From CAWAHD01 sp963781785 (lineage in GTDB: Bacteria > Planctomycetota > Planctomycetia > Isosphaerales > Isosphaeraceae): 64,000 bases of DNA. The notes beneath the pieces are model-generated. The model was not told the origin of the DNA. It saw nothing but the letters and a program-made list of their open reading frames with translations, and did no database searches. Below, one piece after another: positions 57,995 through 64,000 of this stretch. The stretch is from assembly GCA_963781785.1 (NCBI GenBank), contig CAWAHD010000005.1, positions 1,860,001 to 1,924,000 on the forward strand. Reading direction: 5' to 3'. The position numbers and the translations under genes were made by a program. Position 1 is the stretch's first letter, and the number at the start of each line of letters is the position of its first letter.

Positions 57995-60900
57995 CTACTC
58001 GACCGTAGCCCGAGCGTCCTCGCGCCGGGCATCCTCGTCGTATCCATGCGCAACGCGACGGAGCGCCGCCGCCGTCTTTGGCCATTCGATCTTGCAGGCT
58101 TCGGCGAACGTCCGATATTTCGCCGCGAGGGCCAGCTCCTGAGCACCGCCTTCTCCCATAGACTTCGTGAACATTCCCCGTTTGTTGAAGATTCCGGCAC
58201 AGAATCCGTCGCGCACATCGTCGGGGTCGATCTCTTCGAGCTCGTCTCTCACCGGAAGGCAGGGCCAGGAGCCATCATTTTCCACCGGGGCATAAGCAAA
58301 TACCTCTCCGATCCGCGAATCGCAGATTTCGAGCAAGCCGCGAGTGTCGGCTAACGTACGGGCTTTCTGGACCCAGTCATGAAGTTTTTTCTCGTCAACA
58401 TTTTGGTCGTCCAGACGCCCCGGAACCTCTTCCCACGACATCAGCAATCGGTACGCATTCTGCGCACGCTGGCGATCTCCCGCTGTGACCTCCTTCTGGG
58501 CTTCGACTACCTCATTCTTCGGCCGAAAGACAAGTCCCAGGACATCAACGAAAAACTCAGGGTCGTCACGGAGCTTCCTGTGAAGCGTTACGGGCGACGC
58601 CGGATGCCCGTCCAACAAGCCGATACACGCCCATTCGAGTTTCGCCAACCGGTCGAGATCCACGCTCGGGTCCTTTTGGTCGACACGCTCCTGCAACTCC
58701 TGAAAGAACAGGTGAACTTGGTGCGTGATGCCCTGATGCGCCGCCTCCTGCGTGTCGGAACCCATCCACGACTCAAGCGCGTCCATGAGAAGACGTGGCT
58801 TGATGATCGCTCTCTGGCTAAGCGCCATCTGGAGCACAACAAACGCAGCGGGCGCCCTTCCGTGCTCGAGGAACATCTCAATCGCGTACTTCGCTTCACC
58901 GCCGTCCTCTCCTCGGGTAAACGGCCGTGCGTGCTTCCAGTACGCCGACACCACCTCGTCACCCTTGTCCACCGCAAAGTCCCACGTCTTTCGCTCGAAC
59001 GGCAAGAACACGAGGAATTGCGCCGCCTCCTGTGCAGACCAGCCATGCATCTCCAGTGGATTGACCCAGCCCCACCCTTCATTCTGAAAACTCCGCCTGA
59101 CATACCCTCCGGCAAATCGGGCAGCCTTCTCCCCCGCCGACACAAGCAGCTCAGGCAAGATCTTCGCGTCGCTCCCGGCAAAGCCGATCGTCGCAAGCGC
59201 TGTCCCGACTTCCTCGGGTGCTTTCACAAGGTCGACCAGCCTCAGAACGGCTTCCCAGCCTCCCTCGGCAAGTATTTGCCGTAGTGCCTGCGGGCAATGC
59301 TTGCCGATTCGCTCTGCTTCGCCTTCGGGCGTTTCGGAAACTTGCCAGCGCGGCCCGAACAGCCACGAGTTCCTGCGTACGGCGTCTTCCGGCTCGAATC
59401 GCCTCTGTACTCTTTCCAGTTCCGTGAGCGTGTTCTCCTGGAGTGCCCAGTTTGTGTCCGCGAATTTCCGGTGCAAGGACACCTTCTCGCGGATTGCATC
59501 GGAGACCGCGCGCGGCTCTCGTCGTCCAGACCGCGTTCTGCGAGCACCCCGAGCCGATCGAGAAACTCCTTCTGCACTGGGCCAGCAAGGTTCTCAAATT
59601 GCTGCACAAGCGCCGTCCATCTTCCGACGTCGTCGCCTAGGTGCTCGACTAGCAGGCGCGCGCATGCGCAGGCCTGCTCCCAGAAATCGGTTGCCGGAAT
59701 TGCAGCAGACCAGGCAAGCGCCCAGTCCCGCCACAAAGGGCGATAAATGGGCGTTGAGAGCTGCTGCTGGCTGGGCAATAAACCAAGGAGGAGCCGCCAA
59801 CCGGCAGCCGGGCGACTTTGCGCGATCCTTTGCAGCACTCGGATTCGCTCTTCGACGGGTGCCGTGGTCTGCGGCATCCAGGGCATGAAGATCTCCAGCA
59901 GGCTCCGCGAAGCACTGTTACCCGACCTGACTTCAGGCGTTAGTTCGTCCAGCGCAGCAAGTATCAAGCTCACCCGCGGCAAACACGTGCGGTCCCAGGC
60001 CAGCCCTTCGAGCGCCCGGAGGAGTCCAACATGCCGTGTCGACGACCAGCCCGCGATACCGTCCCGCTCGAACAGCTCGACCAAAGCAGGCTGTGCTCGC
60101 CTCAAATCCCGCTCAGCGGCGTCAAGGAACGCCTCGGGGCCCGCCTCGGCTAAAAGAGGTAACTGATCCGACAGCGAGATCCATCGCAGCCACCCCTGAC
60201 GGTCCAGAAGCTGTCGCACAATGTGTTCGACTCGGCCGGCGATGCGTAGCGCGTCCGTGAGCCGGTCCGGCCGTGCCCCGAGCAGGGCGACCGTCTCGGC
60301 CAGCCCGATGCGGAGCGTCTTCGAGTACTTCGGTACCTCGTTCCGTAACGCCGCCTGCCACATTGCCGCCGCCGGCCGGTCATACGCAGGGTCGTCCTCA
60401 CCAAGAACTTCGAGTGCGACTTCCTCAAACCGCCGGAGATCGTCCGGAACGACCGATCGAGCAAGCAGGAACCACGAATCGTCGCGGGATAGTAGACTCC
60501 AGCGAGACCCGGCGCGCATGAGCGGCGAATCGTGAGCTCTCAGGTACCGCACGGCCGTCGCGGCGACGGTGCTGTACGGCTGTGCCGAGAGTCTCTCGAT
60601 GGCCGACCGATCCCCTTCGGAAGTCTCGTCCCAGCTACCGGCCAGCAGCAACGGGACCAGCGCCGGGGCTTCGGACGATCGGCTCCACTCGGGGTCCGTG
60701 GTCCCCGCGTATTGTCCCAGGAGCCGCTTCAGCACGGTCAGGCTTCCTCCCGCTTCGCGCGAATCTGTTTGCTTTCTCCTCGTCGAGTCCCGACGACGTC
60801 AGCGCCCTTTGAAGCTCATAACGGCCGGCACGCGGCAGCCGGAGGCATTCCAAATGCTCCCTCGGTGCCTGGCTTGAGGAGACCAGCACGTGATGCCCCT

Positions 60901-62074
60901 GGCGCACTGCCTCCGCAACCAGCTCCGGCTCGACCGGCAAGGTCGGGTGCGCGACCAGGAGCAGCCCGGCGTCCGCCGCGCTCGCCACGTTGCGCCACGC
61001 GTCTCTGCTCTCCACAATCAACGCCTTCGCGGCGAACCATTCTGCACGCAGCGGGAGCCGGCTGTACGCGGCCAAGAAGTCGATCGCCTCGGTCGGTGAT
61101 CTCGCGTCAATCACCATTTCGCCGGGCGGACCATCGAGCCAACTCGCGAACTTTTCGGCCGCTTTCTCGCGCGACGCCAGGAAGACCTCCGGCGTCAGGC
61201 TCGGCTGCGTCATCGCCTGGAGGTTGGCCCAATGTTCGTCAATGCTGGTCAGGCCTTTCGGTTTCTTGCCGAGAAGCTCGGCCAGCCGCGCGTCGACGGC
61301 GGGCGATCGTTCGAGCCATTCCTCTAACGAGGCCGAGTCGTACACTCGGACCTCCTTCCACACCCCGAGCGCTTCCTTCGCGCGGCGCCAATCCGCCTTC
61401 TTCTGCCATTTCCGAGCTGTGACGAACACGAATGTGGTCTTGCGTTGGTCGAGGCCTCGAGGATCCTTGGTACGGTTCGCGAAGTCCTCCTCTGCTTTCT
61501 TTTGCGGGTTCGCTAGAACGCCCATTTCCCAGCCGCTCGTGCCCGCTGGGACATGCGCATCCGCATGTTCTGCCTCCACGATGCCGTCCCAGACGGGGCG
61601 GTGGGTTTGCTCTCGCGCGGGGAATTCCAATATTCGGATATCCTTGCCAGTCGCCCGGATGAGGCGTCGGACAAGTTCCGGCAGGGTCGCTCGCGCGTCC
61701 AGAGTTTTGGCCCAATCTTCGAGGTCCAGGGCGGTGACCCAGCCGGTGTGACCCTGCCCCCGCGCCCGCTGGAAGAGAGCCGGAAGTCGCTGGCTTGCTT
61801 GCTGGTCTTGCAGGACGTCGGCAGGAATCCTGCCGGCCTCGGCCGCCGCCAGCGCAAAGAATCGCTCCCGTGCCACGGTTCCGCTTTCCAGCTTCAGAGC
61901 CTTGGCGTACGATTCCAGGAGCTGCTGTGTCTGAGGTGGCGGCACAAGCCCTCGTTCGATTCGGCTCACATTGCCAGGGTCGAAGCCATTGCGGCGACAG
62001 AACTCACGCAATGTGAGACCCAGTGCCTTTCGACCGGCCCGGAAAATTGCGCCGAAGTTTTCACCGATAGACAT
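57995..62074 (-). CDS. Giant XRE-HTH / nuclease-like / STAND-like repeat protein (~1350 aa), two frameshifts
   Basis: Start at 62074 after GGAGGAAGAG. Residues 1-75 are an XRE helix-turn-helix (LTLREFCRRNGFDPGNVSRI ERG). Residues about 120-260 form a domain with VEAEHADAHVPAGTSGWEMG, KKAEEDFANRT and TTFVFVTARKWQKKADWRRA, rich in the D, E and K pattern of PD-(D/E)xK-like nucleases. A STAND-like region follows without a Walker A motif (VIDARSPTEAIDFLAAYSRL; VRQGHHVLVSSSQAP; LPRAGRYELQRALTSSGLDE; GGSLTVLKRLLGQ). The rest, about 900 residues, is helical, probably an alpha-solenoid. Frame changes near 60755 and 59520. Domain calls are by eye; family not named. Confidence 0.7.
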
Positions 62075-62093
62075 TCGATCTCTTCCTCCGTTT

Positions 62094-62130
62094 GTTGTAT
62101 TAATTCTACAACGACTGGAGCAAGAGTCAA
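62094..62130 (-). promoter_or_regulatory. Promoter and palindromic operator of the giant XRE gene
   Basis: On the minus strand TTGACT (62130-62125), a 16-base spacer and TAGAAT (62108-62103) form a good sigma-70-type promoter. A palindrome GTTGTA, 7 bases, TACAAC (62094-62112) covers the -10 box. A further TACAACG half-site lies at 62146-62152 with CGTTG at 62132-62136. The placement suggests autorepression by the XRE domain. Confidence 0.7.
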
Positions 62131-62243
62131 TCGTTGCTTTCGCGCTACAACGGAGTTAATAATAATGGAACAATTTCCATGATGACAATGGGTTGCAACT
62201 TCAAATACTCTACGTCTGGCGTGGTGAACAACTCAGCTAAATC

Positions 62244-62273
62244 TTCGTAAAAGCAATTTACGAAAAATAGAAT
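62244..62273 (+). promoter_or_regulatory. Promoter and palindromic operator of the abiE pair
   Basis: A perfect palindrome TTCGTAAA, 5 bases, TTTACGAA spans 62244-62264. TAGAAT at 62268-62273 is the likely -10, with the -35 region (TTCGTA) inside the palindrome. AbiEi proteins are known to repress their own operons through inverted repeats, so this fits. Confidence 0.7.
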
Positions 62274-62297
62274 ACAGTGACACGATCACTCGGACCG

Positions 62298-63077
62298 ATG
62301 GAAACTCAACTTCTCGCTTACGCGCAAAGCGGCCGGCGCCAGTCTGTCGCTGCCGGTGAACTGGTGAGCGCCTTGTCATGGACTAACGTACAGGAACGAA
62401 CGGTCCTGAGCCGCCTGGCTCGCAAGGGCGTCATCGCCCGCGTCCGCCGCGGTCTTTACCTCGTGCCGTCTCGCCTGCCACCGGGAGGGCGCTGGAGTCC
62501 GGGGGAATTCCTTGCGGTCTCTACGCTGATTGGTGACCGGGGAGGACGTTACCAGATCTCCGGACCCAGCGCATTCTACCGCTACGGCTGGTCCGACCAG
62601 GTTCCGAACCGTCTGTACGTCTATAACAATCGCATCTCTGGCGACAGGCACATCGGGGCCGTTACACTGACGCTCATCAAGATCGCCGATGAGCGCCTTG
62701 GGGGTACGCAGACCGTGAGTACCCCGAACGGGATCGACGTCGTTTACGCCACCAAAGCGCGATCCCTGGTCGACGCGGTTGACGACTGGTCGCGGTTTGA
62801 TACTCTGCCTCGCGCATTTGACTGGATGCGCCGAGAGCTCGAAAAAGCGGACGAATTCGCCGCGGAACTCGTTAAGATGACAACGCAATTCGGAAATCAA
62901 GGTACGGTGCGGCGTATCGGGGTGCACCTCGAGCGCATCGGTGTCGGCGAGCCCCTGCTCCGGCGCCTCGAGAAGGAACTTCGCCCGTCCTCGAGCCTCA
63001 TCCCGTGGATTCCGAACCGCCCCAAACGCGGGTCAGCCAACAAGCGCTGGGGAGCCGTCATCAACAATGGCCAATGA
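62298..63077 (+). CDS. AbiEi-type antitoxin/regulator (259 aa)
   Basis: I chose ATG 62298 because the -10 box ends at 62273, too close to the GTG at 62277. The N-terminal winged helix (VAAGELVSALSWTNVQERTV, LSRLARKGVIARVRRGLYLV) and the following domain (GEFLAVSTLIGDRGGRYQIS GPSAFYRYGW; NRLYVYNNRISGDRHIGAV; RSLVDAVDDW) match AbiEi (COG5340). In abortive-infection system AbiE this protein neutralises the nucleotidyltransferase toxin AbiEii and represses the operon. It overlaps the toxin start by 11 bp. Its frame is intact. Confidence 0.88.
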   Translation: METQLLAYAQSGRRQSVAAGELVSALSWTNVQERTVLSRLARKGVIARVRRGLYLVPSRLPPGGRWSPGEFLAVSTLIGDRGGRYQISGPSAFYRYGWSDQVPNRLYVYNNRISGDRHIGAVTLTLIKIADERLGGTQTVSTPNGIDVVYATKARSLVDAVDDWSRFDTLPRAFDWMRRELEKADEFAAELVKMTTQFGNQGTVRRIGVHLERIGVGEPLLRRLEKELRPSSSLIPWIPNRPKRGSANKRWGAVINNGQ

Positions 63078-63954
63078 GCCCGGTGGACCGTGGTACCACG
63101 ATGATCACCAGCGATTCCGGGACGCGCTCAGCTTCACCGAGGCAGAGAGCGGATTCAGCGCGCGTCTCGTCGAGAAGGATTATATCTGCACCCTGATCCT
63201 GGGAGACCTGTCGGCCCGATTCGACGCAGCACTCGTTTTCAAGGGTGGCACGTGCCTGAGCAAGGTCCACGCCGAATTCTTCCGCTTGAGTGAGGATCTC
63301 GATTTCTGCGTCGCGACGCCAACGGATGCGGTACGATCAGACCGCCGCAAGGCCGCGACGGTGCTCAAGGAGCATTTCTCGAGAATTCCCGATCGGCTCA
63401 CGTGGCTCGAAATGGCTGAGCCGTTCGAAGGTCACAACAACTCGCGGCAGTAAATCGGCCGACTGGCCTATCAATCGGCGGTCACAGGCGACCGAGTGTT
63501 CGTCAAAGTCGAGGTCTCGCTTCGAGAAGAAATCATCTTGCCATGCGAGCTTCTTCCGGCGCGTACCTTACTGCGCGATGCTCAATCGTCCGGACCAGCG
63601 ATTTCTGCGGTCAATGTCTATGTGCTACAGATTCTTGAGGCCTATGCGGAGAAGGTCCGCGCCGCCCTCACCCGCCCGGAACCCGCAATTCGCGATTTCT
63701 TCGACATCGACCACGCGCTGAAGCGAGCGCTCCTGGATCACCGCAATCCGGCTTTCCTCGAACTTGTCGCGAAGAAACTGTCGGTCGCAGCGAACAACCC
63801 TGTCGATCTTTCGGCGGCCAGACATACGAATCTTCGAGGCCAGCTCAAGACTCAACTCCTTCCGGTTCTTCGAGCAGCGGACTACGATGCATTCGACCTC
63901 GAACGAGCATTGGCTGCGCTCCAAGAAATCGTGGACCTTTATCACTCGAAGTGA
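63067..63954 (+). pseudogene. AbiEii-type nucleotidyltransferase toxin with an in-frame stop
   Basis: ATG 63067 lies inside the antitoxin 3' end. The catalytic motif of the AbiEii nucleotidyltransferase is clear: ALVFKGGTCLSKVHAEFFRL with SEDLDFCVA. TAA at 63451-63453 interrupts the same frame at RQ*IGRLAYQS, where Tyr is usual before I/V-G-R; a single base change from TAT or TAC explains it. The frame then continues intact to 63954 (VKVEVSLREEIILPCELLPA; DFFDIDHALKRALLDHRNPA). Full length would be 295 residues. The toxin is probably inactive or truncated. Confidence 0.85.
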
Positions 63955-64000
63955 CCGGCGTAAGAGAGCAACGAAAACGTCGTCCGGAAGCGAGGCCCCG

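Noticed and set aside
58379..59284. 301-residue + frame inside the giant XRE gene
   Set aside because: It is antisense to conserved helical sequence and has no ribosome site or domain.
62277..62297. GTG 62277 as the AbiEi start
   Set aside because: It lies only 4 bases after the likely -10 box; ATG 62298 fits the promoter better, though a leaderless start cannot be excluded.
1..64000. tRNA, rRNA or riboswitch genes
   Set aside because: No cloverleaf, rRNA core or known riboswitch consensus was recognised by eye; a covariance-model scan would be decisive.

Overview
The window looks like high-GC planctomycete DNA, most like the Isosphaeraceae/Gemmataceae group. The evidence is two DUF1559 pilin-like proteins, a DUF1501 protein, a DUF1570 protease, an ECF sigma factor overlapping a membrane Ser/Thr kinase, SH3-like/TPR secreted proteins, and a surface protein with the planctomycete N-terminal motif ending in DRLLLS. 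The taxon is inferred from gene content only. No rRNA, tRNA or CRISPR array was recognised.

Layout. 1-3.4 kb: end of a TPR protein, an IS630-family element at a CTAG target beside palindromic repeats, and a secreted lipocalin-like protein. 3.8-14.3 kb: a + strand cluster with two tandem aryl-sulfotransferase-like (ASST) proteins, two alkaline-phosphatase-superfamily phosphodiesterases broken by many single-base shifts, a small protein, a membrane protein and a sulfotransferase; I read it as one extracytoplasmic group-transfer locus. 14.3-23.7 kb: an OYE-type oxidoreductase, a TPR protein, a BLH phosphatase, a TetR regulator, a CpxP-like/GATase-like fusion and a DUF1501 protein. 23.7-30.6 kb (minus): a very large polytopic membrane protein, a TPR membrane partner and a DUF1570 protease. 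31.1-36.2 kb: ECF sigma plus kinase, ribF, and a dehydrogenase-like protein. 36.3-40.9 kb: two DUF1559 genes, a lipoprotein and a di-haem cytochrome. 41-44.2 kb: sparse small genes and remnants. 44.4-49.9 kb: ECF sigma, anti-sigma, WD40 and sialidase-like genes, then a GT2 glycosyltransferase.

From about 50 kb to the end the character changes: a VapB-like antitoxin with a truncated PIN toxin, gene remnants, an S15 hydrolase, an ADP-ribosyltransferase-like gene with a coupled partner, a PemI/PemK pair whose toxin is cut at a repeat, and a DUF4304 gene. Last come two divergent units on a shared AT-rich promoter region. One is a ~1350-residue protein joining an XRE helix-turn-helix to a nuclease-like/STAND-like/alpha-helical array. 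The other is an AbiEi/AbiEii pair whose toxin has an in-frame stop. This right end is the best candidate for a new or poorly described defence system.

Many genes are interrupted by one-base frame changes, most of them equivalent to one extra base, while codon use and protein similarity continue across the break. I treat most as likely sequence errors or very recent mutations and describe the restored protein.
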